From Sorghum bicolor (taxonomy: Eukaryota; Streptophyta; Magnoliopsida; Poales; Poaceae), in assembly GCF_000003195.3 (NCBI RefSeq), contig NC_012876.2:44186619-44250618 (forward strand): DNA of 64,000 nt, read 5' to 3'. Both the position numbers and the translations under genes were made by a program. The notes beneath the pieces were generated by a model. That model was not told where the DNA came from, ran no database searches, and worked only from the letters and a program-made list of their open reading frames with translations. This document shows, one piece after another, positions 1 to 9,596 of this stretch (within the stretch, counting starts at the first letter, position 1; each line of letters begins with the position of its first letter).

Positions 1-1502
1 GCTAAATCGGCTAGCTATCGATCAACTAGAACAAGACTATAGCATTTATTCTTGACATCTCGCAATCGTTGCACAAAACTTTCAACCGTTTCATCATTAC
101 ATTGCCTCAACCTAACTAAATCGGTAATCTTCTTCTCATGAACACCAAGAAAGAAGTACTTATGAAATTGCTTTTCTGGATCGGCCCAGGTAATCACTGA
201 GTTTGGAGGTAATGAAATGAACCATGTAAAGGCTGATCCAGACAAAGATTATGAAAATAAACGAACCCTTAACTCATCTCTGTTACATGCTTCCCCACAC
301 TAGATGATGAACCTGTTAACATCTTCTATGGTTGATGTGTCATCCTGTCCAGAGAATTTGTTGAAATCTGGCACCTTGTACCGATTTGGAAGTGGAATTA
401 AGTCATATGCAGGAGGATACAGTGTCCGATAAGAATAAGTGTTGACTTTGGGTTTTATCCCAAACTAATCTCTCATCACCTCAGCTATCTTATCGGCCCA
501 ATAGGCATCAACATCCTACCGATGAACGGGTTGTGGATCTGGCACCTGCAGATAAGCTTCTACGTGTCTCTACGGTGCACGATCTCCAGGGAACATAGGA
601 TTAGCCACCGCCTGTTGGCCACCAACTTGCTGAGCAAGATTCATCGGCTGATTGACCAATCCTTGATTCCGAAATCCGGGTTGCATTGGTCCCTGTTGAA
701 ATCCCATAGCCTGATGATTCTACTAGGGTATTTGTGAAAAGACAAACTGCCCTGTCCTTCCATTGTTAACATTCATCGGCGTAGGTCATGCCGATGGCTG
801 ATAATTGGGTGTCATCATTGAATTGACATACACTGGCTGTGTCATAAAACTTTGATACGTCAGCAGTGGTTCTGCTGATGCATTAGGCATCTGGAATGTT
901 GGCATCTAAGAATTCCCAGTAAAAGGTCTTGCGGTGGTGGTTGCAGAATACTGAGGATTCTGAGTCATCGGTGATACTGGGGGTGCTGATGTCATAGGAG
1001 CCTTGTGTGCCACGTTAGTCACTTGAGATGTCGCAGAACTATTTGCACCAAAGTCCGGGGGCATACCATATCCCCACCAATTGGGAGGAACTTGACAGTT
1101 TTTAAATACAGATCCTGACATTGCCAATGCCAATAGATCTGTAGCAAGTTGAACTTGTCCCTCTAATGTCGCTGGATTAGTTGTCATCGGTGTAGATTGC
1201 CCATTAATCATCCCTAATGTGCTTGGAGGAGAAGTAACTTCTGTACCCGCAACGGCCAGGGTAGCTAATGGAGCCATAACCGATGATGATCCTAGCTGAT
1301 GATATGCCGGGCCCACATAAGCTAGTGGTAATTGTCCTTCTTTGAAAGTTCTAGCCACAGCATTGAAAACTATATTGGACAGCACACTGGATTGATTGAT
1401 TAGAGCGCGATTGATAGCATTGTCAACCATCTCTTGTAGTTTACCAGGATTAGCTTCAAAAGTGATTTGCCGAGGCATCGGCAATGCTTCCTTTTGGATC
1501 AC
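1..1502 (-). pseudogene. gag: Tat-lineage Ty3 retrotransposon gag, decayed 5' part
   Basis: Read on the minus strand, a gag begins near 1502 with an N-terminal leader open to 906 and rich in Ala, Pro, Thr and Ser. After degenerate sequence, a capsid-type Retrotrans_gag block lies in 245-15, with recognisable motifs such as GSAFTWFISLPP and VRLRQCNDETVESFVQRLRD. Gag would coat the retrotransposon RNA in the cytoplasm. The reading frame is broken between about 905 and 250, so this is a relic. The pol part would lie left of the window. The stretch is rich in the hexamer GCCGAT/ATCGGC (about seven copies), like element E further right, so I infer the same family. Element D interrupts it at 1503, just ahead of the gag start region. 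Confidence 0.75.
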
Positions 1503-3009
1503 TATTGACGGTCCTTAAGTACTAAATTTAACCATCAACTAAACATGGAAAAGGATCAATATGAACCAAACACCTAGAATTAGGGTTTTATCTGACAGAA
1601 TTCCACGAGTTTTGGTGTTTGTCTATTTCTACAGGGGGTTATCAGAAAATATGGAGAGAAGGCCCACATGTCAGGTTTACAACGAGATAATTATGTGCCA
1701 CACAATTTTCCTCAACCAAGAAGAGTCCAGAAGCCACCGGAACGAACGGGAGGCCGAGCGGGCTCGGGGGCAGGGTGCTTGCCCTCCCCCCTTGGGCGCC
1801 TGCCCTACCCTGGTGACCAATTAGGGCAGGTCTCATGGATCATGCTCCACCGCCTCTAATCTTCAAGAATAAACGTGCGATTAAGGTCGGTTTGATCCGA
1901 CGGCCCACATTCATTTGAGGGGGCTATATAAGCAAGGCCACTCCACCCCAAGGGGAAGAGGAGAAATCAATATCAGAAGAAGGCATCAAAGTTAGGGTTT
2001 TAGAACTTCTCTCCTGCAGAGAATTAGAACTAGCTACTCCCAATTCCTTCAAGTTCTATAGGATTGATTAGACAGAATTAGAGAAGCAGAGCCTAGCGCT
2101 CTGGATTTCGGATCTTCATCAATAAAGATTGGTATTATTTCATATCTTTCTCTACTACTTTCTTCTAATTGCATTATGTCTCTATTTATTATGTTCTTAG
2201 TTTGCTCTAGTTCTATATTTGATATAGTTATGATTGATAAAGAGTTCATGTATAAGTTTGCAAAGCGCTTAGCTCTTGACTCGAGGGAGCTAAGTGGTAG
2301 ATCATATGTGGGCGTGGTGCTTAGATATTATTTACCTGCAAATGTATCCTATTGGCCGGGTCGTGTGGTAGTTCGCGATGGTGACAGCTTCGTTGATTCT
2401 TATATAGTCCACCCTCCGTTGATAGGACAGACAGAATTTGTATTGCGGAGTAAGTCCTGCTATGTTCTGATTTACATTAGCAATGTTCCTTATACATGAA
2501 TAAATAGTCTTTTGTGCTATATATGATCTTATAGATAACTAGAGTAGATTGTGACTTAGTAGATAGTAGATACTCAGAATCCATTCTCTAGCTAATCTGA
2601 CGTCACCTTACATTTATGTGGAGTAGTCTTTTTTCTAATCGCTGTGTTATTTACCCATGAGCTTATGTTTCATTATCTTTATTATTATGGCTTACCCCCT
2701 CCTAAAGCAAGTGACTGTGTGACGAGTTTCTCATTAGTAATCATATTATTGTAAGTTTATCTCTAGTATATGCCTTGATAGATTTTACCCCTGCTTTCAC
2801 TTTCGCCGTTCTCTTAAGCAAAATATAAATAACGATACCCGGAATACTTTTCTTGGTGAAATGTTACAATGAGGTATTTTATCTGTGCGCTTGCCGATAG
2901 AATAGATTATTTTCTAGAGAGCCTTCATATTCACAAATACCTTAGTACACTCTTGTGCCATGTTGGGGATGACAACCTAGTATTCAAGTGGTGTTAGCCA
3001 GTGTCAATA
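1503..3009 (+). repeat. 5' LTR of element D
   Basis: About 1.5 kb. It starts TATTGACGGTCC (a decayed TGTTGACGG) and ends ...GTGTCAATA, followed by AGCATTTCTAGCACCG, the same leader spacing as in family X (AGCATTTCTGGCGCCG). The first 250 bp match the X LTR; the remainder (R/U5) is diverged. The partner LTR has been lost. Confidence 0.8.
1925..1931 (+). promoter_or_regulatory. TATA box of D LTR
   Basis: TATATAA in GGGGGCTATATAAGCAAGG, about 425 bp into the LTR. The equivalent position in X LTRs also holds TATATAAGG, so it is likely the LTR promoter TATA element. Confidence 0.6.
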
Positions 3010-3017
3010 AGCATTTC

Positions 3018-3035
3018 TAGCACCGTTGTCGGGGA
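3018..3035 (+). other. Primer-binding site of D (tRNA-Asp type)
   Basis: TAGCACCGTTGTCGGGGA is a mutated form of TGGCGCCGTTGCCGGGGA, the complement of the 3' end of plant tRNA-Asp and the usual Athila primer site. It lies 8 nt after the LTR. Confidence 0.7.
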
Positions 3036-3298
3036 ACGGTAAGGAAAGTCAGGAAGTCAGTCAAGGTTATCCATATAAATATTAGACTAGACTATGGAGA
3101 AATAATTGCATAAACAACAACTAAATGAGAAATCATAACAAGGCACCTTTGTTTTGGCAGGTTCACCCTGTTGTTTGTTCTATCTTTATATTTTTATACA
3201 GGGTATATCAGGATTGACTTTGGTACATTCAACTCTTCATCATCAGAACAAAAGGAATCAAGAAAGAAAGAAGAAGCTACCTACCAATTGCTGAAGCT

Positions 3299-4562
3299 AT
3301 GGCACAAAAGACCTTGCAAGAATTCTCTGCTCCATGTCTTGAGAACATTCCAACTGGTCCAAGATTTGAATTAGAAGAAGGAGCACCCGAGTTCGAGCTC
3401 AAGTCAAGCCTCATCAATTTGGTGCAAGCTACACAATTCAGTGGAAAGGCACATGAAGATGCTAGTGCACACTTGCAGAATTTCTTAGAGATTGGAAGCA
3501 CAATCCGTATCAATGGAGTCGACAAAGACGTCATACTGCTTCGCCTCTTTCCATTCTCACTAGAAGGGAAAGCGAGGAAGTGGTTCTACACCCATCAAGA
3601 TAACATCAACAACTGGACGAACTTGTCAGATGTCTTTCTATCAAAGTTTTTCCCTATAGGCAAAACAACTGCCTTAAGAGGAAATATTGTCAGTTTCCAA
3701 CAGGAGAAGACAGAAACCATTTCAGAAGCCTCGGAGCGTTTTCAAGGATACATATCAGATTGTCCTCACCATGGAATGGCCAGATGGTTACTTATGCAGA
3801 CCTTCTACCACTGATTAACCCAGAAGGCTGCATTTGCTAAAGGATCATTCTTGGAGCTTACAGTCGGAAAAGCAGAGATGCTTTTGGATAAGATATCAGA
3901 AAATCAAAGCTGGTTCCAAGACAAAGCTCAACATTGTCATCAAATTGAAGAAATACCAGAAGAAGTAAAAGCACTATCAACCAAGATGGAAAATTTGCTC
4001 CATTGGATTGAATAGAGGGCCAAGTTCAAAGAAGATCAAAGGGCCATTGAGATAATATACAAATATCAACCCATTTCGAGTCAACCCAATAGCAAAGGTA
4101 TGGATTCAGGTAACACTTTCAAGCAACTTTCATTAAAAGAGATAATTGCTCAACAAACCAAAACTACTGATGAAGTTAAACAAAGGCTAGATACAAATGA
4201 ATCATCTCTAAAAGATATACACAATAAAATGGATTTTCTATGAGCTATCTTTGATGAGAAAAATACTCTTAATAAAAGGGTAGAGCTTAAATTAATAAAG
4301 CTAGTTGCTGCATTCCCTCTTGCCACTAACATTGAGCAGGTAAATAACATAACTACTAGAGGAGGCAAAGCCACCAGGGATCCCCCATACCCAAAAGAGA
4401 AACAGAGAACATCAGCACCAGTGCAACCAGCAGTGATAGAAGAAGAAAGCCTAGTTGAAGCAGAAGATCTGCTACAACCACCAAGAGGTGGAGAAATGAG
4501 GAAAGATTTTCACGACACCAACTATTTGCCATTTCCCAGAAGAAACAGAGGAATGCAGTCGG
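3299..4562 (+). pseudogene. gag: Athila-type gag of element D (stops and frameshift)
   Basis: Frame 2 is open from ATG 3299 to a stop at 3812, then continues in the same frame through stops near 4012 and 4241 to about 4560. The first 171 residues hold a Retrotrans_gag domain (KARKWFYTHQDNINNW and LSKFFPIGKTTALRGNIVSF, roughly residues 95-145), typical of Athila gag. The middle, with many Lys, Gln and Glu residues, looks helical. The protein would form virus-like particles. A frame change near 4560 moves the reading into the protease ORF, so gag and protease were probably one polyprotein. I infer the gene is dead because three in-frame stops interrupt it. Confidence 0.75.
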
Positions 4563-5180
4563 ATGAGCAGTTTGGTACCCACATATGCAAAGTACATAAG
4601 AGGTATTCTTAACAAGAAGATTCCACTGGCCACCACTGAGGTTATCAAGCTGACCGAAGAATGCAGTGCGGCCATCCTCAACAAACCACCAAGGAAGAAG
4701 AAGGATCCACGATGTCCCACCATTGATTGCTCGATTGGAAACCAACACTTCAACAATGCACTTTATGATCTCGGAGCAAGTGTCAGTGTGATGCCAGCAT
4801 CAGTCTACAAGAAGCTTGAGCATACGACCCTAGAACCAACATCAATGTGCCTGCAACTAGCAGATCAATCAGTTCGACTCCCGATGGGCATCGTTGAAAA
4901 CATCACAGTCAAGATAAGAGATTTCCTTGTGCCAGTAGACTTCGTGGTACTGGACATGAGTCCCGACTCAAAAGTGTCCATCATCCTTGGAAGGCCATTT
5001 CTGAGCACTGCCAATGCCCACATTGATGTCGGGAAGGGAGAAATCAAGTTCAACATAAACGGACAAGAAGAACACTTCACATTCAAGCCCAGACTAGAGA
5101 GAGACTCTACAGTGAAGGAAGTTCATAAAGAAGAACCACTGGAGACACCATCTCTGGAGGAAGGTAATTCAGAAGATTAA
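4563..5180 (+). CDS. pro: Athila-type aspartic protease region of element D
   Basis: An open 205-codon frame. The first 50 residues are the end of the gag linker (PTYAKYIRGILNKK). A retropepsin-like fold follows: the catalytic triplet region reads ALYDLGASVSVMP (DLG, as is common in Athila, instead of DTG/DSG), and the second half has VDFVVLDM and IILGRPFLSTANAHID with the flap and alpha-helix motif. It would cut the gag polyprotein inside particles. The first ATG is arbitrary, since the natural product starts in gag. Directly downstream (5196-5213) is a hairpin containing AGCTTGGGGGA, the core of the X family's polypurine tract. No RT follows, unlike in full Athila elements. Confidence 0.8.
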   Translation: MSSLVPTYAKYIRGILNKKIPLATTEVIKLTEECSAAILNKPPRKKKDPRCPTIDCSIGNQHFNNALYDLGASVSVMPASVYKKLEHTTLEPTSMCLQLADQSVRLPMGIVENITVKIRDFLVPVDFVVLDMSPDSKVSIILGRPFLSTANAHIDVGKGEIKFNINGQEEHFTFKPRLERDSTVKEVHKEEPLETPSLEEGNSED

Positions 5181-6047
5181 AAGATTTGTAGGTCCAGCTT
5201 GGGGGACCTAAAAATCCCAAATCCTCGCTAGGAGGTAAATCGGTATTTATCCACATCGTTTCAATTCTTGCATTAGTCATATTTATTCATAGCATTATTA
5301 TAATAATCAAAAGCCCCATATAAATAATATTTGTGGTGTGTGACTACCCACATTTATTAATTATTGTGGAGGCACAAAAATATTTTTCCATCATCATTTT
5401 CAATAAGTTTCAATTCTCATAGTTTTTCCTGCATTATATTTAATTATAGCAACCTTCTAGAAGCATGACCCACACTCCTTGGGTCCCACATATCATACAC
5501 CGCACCTCACACACATCCCATCATATTATGTGATCCACCAACATGTTTCCACTCACTAGCATTTTTTCCACCGACCAACCACCACCCATGAGTCATCTTT
5601 TGGCGTAAAGACCAAGCAATGGAGGGAGTAGAGAAAGGGCAGCTAGGATGGCCACCAGAGGTGGGCGCCCGCCCACCTGCAGAGGGCGCCCGCCCTGTCC
5701 CCCCTTGCTCCTCTAAATTGCCACCTCCTACATCCATCTCCATCACACAAGCATTCAAAAAACCCACGCACACTTCAGTTTGCGGAGGAGCTCTAGTAGT
5801 AAAGTGAGAAGGAGAGTAGAGGGGAAGAGAAGAGTGAAAGTGAGTTTGGTAGCCTGGGAGTAAGAGAGCCAGGTTCATTATTAAGTAGCGATCCTGCTGT
5901 CCAAAGTGGAATTAAAAGTTGCTTAGTGGGAGGTGCTGCCAAAATAAAAACTTGTCTGGGATGACTAACCCCTGGACTACTGACATTTCGAACCGCTGGC
6001 CTTTAACTTTTTCCACTAGTTGTGTTTGTGTCAACTTCTTTCTGTAG
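5181..6047 (+). other. D spacer with GC-rich repeat and 3' splice-site-like end
   Basis: No coding sequence is supported. It holds the hairpin AGGTCC...GGACCT around AGCTTGGGGG near 5196-5213, the GC-rich motif at 5663-5680 with a partial second copy at 5685-5696, purine-rich sequence around 5805-5850, and a pyrimidine-rich stretch ending TTCTTTCTGTAG at 6047, directly before the downstream ORF. This is the place where RT and integrase are missing. Confidence 0.55.
5663..5696 (+). promoter_or_regulatory. GC-rich motif shared with X-family LTRs
   Basis: GGGCGCCCGCCCACCTGC at 5663-5680, then GGGCGCCCGCCC at 5685-5696. The same 18-mer occurs in all four full X LTRs (complement at 16940-16957 and 23630-23647; direct at 52186-52203 and 58839-58856), about 110-130 bp upstream of their TATA boxes. 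It could be a protein-binding or promoter-proximal element; function unknown. Confidence 0.45.
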
Positions 6048-6048
6048 G

Positions 6049-7604
6049 ATGTTCAAGAAGGTGAAGAATGCGGGCAAGGCCCTCAATAACATAGGTACGA
6101 GGAGTTCATTCCAACTCTCCTCGCACCAATCGGAGATGAGCGTCGACCCGACGCCCCCGCAAGCTCCATCGTTTTCGTCAGGTACACGAGTCAAGGTTCT
6201 CCTCAAGACAGGAGACCTTGGACTGAAGACCCGTATAGAGAAGGAAGTTTTCCAGCAGCGGAAGAACAAGGATTTCATTCACACCCCCACTCTTAATCCT
6301 ATCTTGCTACAAGATACAGGTATGGATACCGAATTTGTCTTGATTTTCCAGATGGTGGGATGGACAAACTTTTGGGACATAACTGAGCTGGGTTCCCATC
6401 TTCTCACCCTTGAATTTCTTTGCACTTTGCAATATTATGAGGGGGAATCGCTTTTTGGATGTTCAAACAGGACATTATGTTGTCTTGGAGAGAATTGAGC
6501 GACCATCTTGATTTCTCTTCAAGATGCATCCTGGACATTGACTCCGACTTACCCAATTTTGAGAGGCACCAGTTCTGGAGAGAGATATCTAGGGATGAGT
6601 TTTATAGTCAAGCCCGAACCAGCGACATGGAACACCCCACTCTTAGGATGTTCCACAAATGGCTCGGGTACAATCTTTTCCATCGCGATGATATTAGAAA
6701 AGTAAGAGTAGGAGACTTACAACTTCTTTATGCTGCTATAAATAAAATACCCATTTTACCTGTTACTCTTTTGGTTTCTCATTAGCTTAGTATACCTAGT
6801 CTTCAAGGACCTGTCGGTTGTACTTCACTCATCACTCGTCTAGCCTCTAGTCTTAATTTGCTAGAAAACTCGTCAATGGAATTCATTGACGAGTTACGAA
6901 TTTATCATGGCTATGACACATTTAGGCAAGCTTGGATGCTGAAAAAAGAGGGGAACGTAATGTATATGTTATACAATAATAAAGGCAAGATTCGGTTACC
7001 TAACCCAAACCTTGGCCTCTATGTCGTTCAGAATTATTTGATTGAGATTGCAGTAGCACCGGTAAACCAGAGACCTCCACAGCGAGTGGCATCCAAAAGG
7101 ATGACCACCCATCAAGAACGCACCTGGCATGGAGCTGATCCCAGGCCAGAAGAAGTAGCGCACCTGCATTACCGCGACTACAACCCCTGAGTCCTTTTGG
7201 ACCCGTGGGTTCGACATGCTCAGCCGCAGGAGCCGACACACGGGACGTGGCCGGAGGGCCAAGATCACCAGTGGGCAAACCCGCCTTTTAGTACGAGCAG
7301 GTACTCCACTGATCCATATGGAGCTTCAGGGTCTAGGCCCTAGCCCCAATTCGATGCAGGACGGTACTCCGACGCCTCTTATGCTTTCATGAACGACTAC
7401 TACCAAGAGGTCGGCGCCTTCTTCACCCGTACCGACAACACCATCCTCGGCATCCAGAATATGCAAGCAGAGCATGGACGACTCCTGGAACAGCAACAAA
7501 AGTGGAACCAGGACTACACCACTGCAGTACAAGGACTGAGGCAAGACACTACTTCAATGAGCGACAACATCTCTGCCATAATGTGGTTCTGGAACATTGG
7601 GTAA
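6049..7604 (+). pseudogene. Athila env-position ORF of element D
   Basis: Starts at ATG 6049 right after a splice-acceptor-like TTTCTTTCTGTAG|G. It reads to about 6465, shifts frame once, then stays in frame 3 to 7604 through a few stops (6783 and 7188 among them). The segment with LLTLEFLCTLQYYEG and LSWRELSDHLDFS is the conserved core I know from grass Athila-type elements downstream of pol. The C-terminal part (from about 7389) is Gln-rich and helical. The product is of unknown role; such ORFs are called env-like by position, and I see no clear signal peptide or membrane span here. Sub-genomic splicing is likely given the acceptor. Confidence 0.6.
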
Positions 7605-7613
7605 GACCGACAA

Positions 7614-7692
7614 CCAGCAGCCTTAATAGACACTTTTTGCGGTATGGGTGGAACCAGGACTACACCACTGCTGTTGTGGTTTTGTACTCGCT
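7614..7692. other. Templated filler at the D-CACTA junction
   Basis: A 39-nt sequence beginning CCAGCAGCCTTAATAGAC occurs at 7614-7652 and again at 7693-7731. Between the copies, 7648-7671 repeats exactly 24 nt of element D found at 7502-7525 (starts GTGGAACCAGGACTAC). The junction therefore mixes pieces of both flanks, the usual scar of end-joining repair with template switching. Confidence 0.7.
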
Positions 7693-9596
7693 CCAGCAGC
7701 CTTAATAGACACTTTTTGCGGTATGGGTGGATTTACACTCTCTCCAGCAGCCTTACTAGCCCCTTTATGTTGCATGGGCGGCTTTCCACTCCCTCCAAGA
7801 GATCCAATACCCACTTTTGGGTGTGTGGGCAGCATAGTGTTGGCAACACCCCCCATCTCTGAGCTCTTTGGATTTTTTGTAGGATTGGCAGCATTAGGGT
7901 CCTTTGGCACACTATTTGTTGCATCAGATGTGGCAGGAGATTGATGATTTGAAGTTGACTTGGCCCCCGCAAGTAGCTTTGTAGAAATAATAGCACTAGT
8001 GCCCTTTGAAGCACTCTTGGAACTCTTTGTGATCTCATTTGGCTGAGATAGGGATGGCTGTGTACTGTTGACTATAATGTGCAGCCTCCTCCACTGTATT
8101 CTCTTTAGTAGAGCTTCTCCAAGTGTATTTGTATCAACATCTGGGGGTGGCTGCAGCACATGATTCTCATAACCTGGATGTACATATTCCACTTGGACTA
8201 CTGCATGCTCGTGGTCTATTTGGACTGACTGCAATTCAGTTTCCATTGGGAACACCCGACCCTCTGCAACCACAGCTTGATAGCCTCTAAGGTTCGCTAT
8301 AAGGGAACACTGGGTTGGCTCTTGAAGAAGATCAATGGTATCCGGATCAATTGAAATGTTCTCCAAGTCCAATTCATTGGTGGCTGAGCAACAACTGCTC
8401 CTCCGTCCGCAAGCAGGGCTAGGGGTCCTAGAAGGTGGTGGTTTTACCTGAAACCCTTGATCTGCAAGATAGGCCATGATATCCTGTGTGACCTTGGCGC
8501 TAACCTCTTTGGTAACCTTGGTTGTCACTTCTTTTGTGACTTGAGCTGTAACATCTTCTCTCACTTGAGCTATAACATCTTCTCTAACTTGAGCTGCTAT
8601 CGCTTCCACATCCACATCAGTCCTCTTTCTCTTTCTGTACATGCTAGAACATTCAGGCCATGCATGCTTCCAGCTAGTGTAACTTGAAACACCGCGCACA
8701 CGACCTGGCTGTTCAGGACCCAAACATGCAGTTAGCACATCCTTCTCCATGACCCAAGTGATGCCCGAGGATTCTGCGGCTGATTGCTTCTCTTTAATCT
8801 GTTCAGAGATTTTTTCTGTTGCTTCCTGTGACCAGATGATATCAGCTTTATCTTTTGACACAACAAGCTTACTCCTTGCTCGCAGCCAACACTTATGGCG
8901 GCCTTCAGGGTATTCATCCCATGGGTTAGAGATGCCTTTACTGGATAAATCTGCATCCTCTGCCTCCCACTGTTTCAATTTTCCCTCATACCCTGCAGTG
9001 CCCAGACAATGGTTGTGCACATTCTTTTGTCGAATCACTTTGTATCTTTCACTTGCCGCTACTGCTGCTGCAGACTGCTTCAATGCCACAAATTCCTCCC
9101 AATCTTCACGTTCAATGTACGGATACTGCTTTAAGGGACAGAGGTCTTTATCGACAAAATTGGTTACTAGCCTATTTTTGTGGTTTCTCCAACTCTTAGA
9201 TATCATCTTCATTGCAGCACTAAACCCCATAGGCTTCATTGCATCTGGGAACACCAAATAGTCCATGACATATTTCTCAAACAAGTTCCATTTGTCCTTA
9301 TCAGTAAGGTCATTGAATGATGGCATAACTAACGATAGCTTCTGCCTAGCAATCAAACCAGCAAGCAACCGCAATCTTCGTTTAGCTTTCACCTCGGTTG
9401 GCATCTCATCTGGACTAATCTCGGTGACAGCAATCTTGTCAGTCGGCCACTTAGATGGTGTCCTTGGTTTTCGAGCTCGACGCATTGGACCAGGCACAGG
9501 CACAGTCTGCTGCTGCTCGTCATCAATAGGTGATTCTACTTCCTCAGAAACAGCTTCTCCCCCCGCTTCGTTGTCACCACTTGATGAAGATTCCAC
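7623..9596 (-). CDS. Transposase_24 (Ptta/En/Spm) CACTA accessory protein
   Basis: A 657-codon minus-strand frame. The N-terminus is acidic (ESSSSGDNEAGGEAVSEE), then basic (RRARKPRTPSKWPTDK). Residues about 100-320 form the plant Transposase_24 domain, with KSWRNHKNRLVTNFVDKD, an NPWDEYPEGRHKCWLRARSK block and a long helical part. Next come five 8-residue repeats (8475-8594), then a variable region. This family is the second gene of grass CACTA elements and is thought to bind element DNA with the TNP2 transposase, which is absent here. The last residues are not native: from about 7692 down to the stop at 7623 the frame runs through filler DNA. Otherwise it is open, so decay is recent or slight. 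Confidence 0.85.
   Translation of the reverse strand: MESSSSGDNEAGGEAVSEEVESPIDDEQQQTVPVPGPMRRARKPRTPSKWPTDKIAVTEISPDEMPTEVKAKRRLRLLAGLIARQKLSLVMPSFNDLTDKDKWNLFEKYVMDYLVFPDAMKPMGFSAAMKMISKSWRNHKNRLVTNFVDKDLCPLKQYPYIEREDWEEFVALKQSAAAVAASERYKVIRQKNVHNHCLGTAGYEGKLKQWEAEDADLSSKGISNPWDEYPEGRHKCWLRARSKLVVSKDKADIIWSQEATEKISEQIKEKQSAAESSGITWVMEKDVLTACLGPEQPGRVRGVSSYTSWKHAWPECSSMYRKRKRTDVDVEAIAAQVREDVIAQVREDVTAQVTKEVTTKVTKEVSAKVTQDIMAYLADQGFQVKPPPSRTPSPACGRRSSCCSATNELDLENISIDPDTIDLLQEPTQCSLIANLRGYQAVVAEGRVFPMETELQSVQIDHEHAVVQVEYVHPGYENHVLQPPPDVDTNTLGEALLKRIQWRRLHIIVNSTQPSLSQPNEITKSSKSASKGTSAIISTKLLAGAKSTSNHQSPATSDATNSVPKDPNAANPTKNPKSSEMGGVANTMLPTHPKVGIGSLGGSGKPPMQHKGASKAAGESVNPPIPQKVSIKAAGASTKPQQQWCSPGSTHTAKSVY
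8475..8594 (-). repeat. Five 24-bp tandem repeats encoding an octad
   Basis: Inside the Transposase_24 ORF. Units read AQVREDVI, AQVREDVT, AQVTKEVT, TKVTKEVS and AKVTQDIM: a repeated eight-residue amphipathic pattern with Val at fixed places. At DNA level the units are similar to each other, so they arose by tandem duplication. Confidence 0.75.

Larger units (their letters stand above)
1503..7613 (+). mobile_element. Element D: Athila-like LTR retrotransposon, 3' truncated
   Basis: A plus-strand element with a 5' LTR (1503-3009), a tRNA-Asp-type primer site, a broken gag, an open protease ORF and a downstream env-position ORF. There is no reverse transcriptase or integrase between protease and the downstream ORF, where they would normally lie, so it is either a non-autonomous form or a deletion. 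The 3' LTR is missing: the body stops at 7613 against a CACTA fragment. Its LTR start resembles the LTR of family X (TTGACGGTCCTTAAGTA near the edge and a shared block covering about the first 250 bp), so D looks like a gag-carrying relative of X. The LTR edge reads TA instead of TG, probably G-to-A decay. Confidence 0.8.

Noticed and set aside
6049..7604. Calling D's downstream ORF a proven envelope protein
   Set aside because: No signal peptide or membrane span is evident and the name rests only on position; described as env-position ORF.
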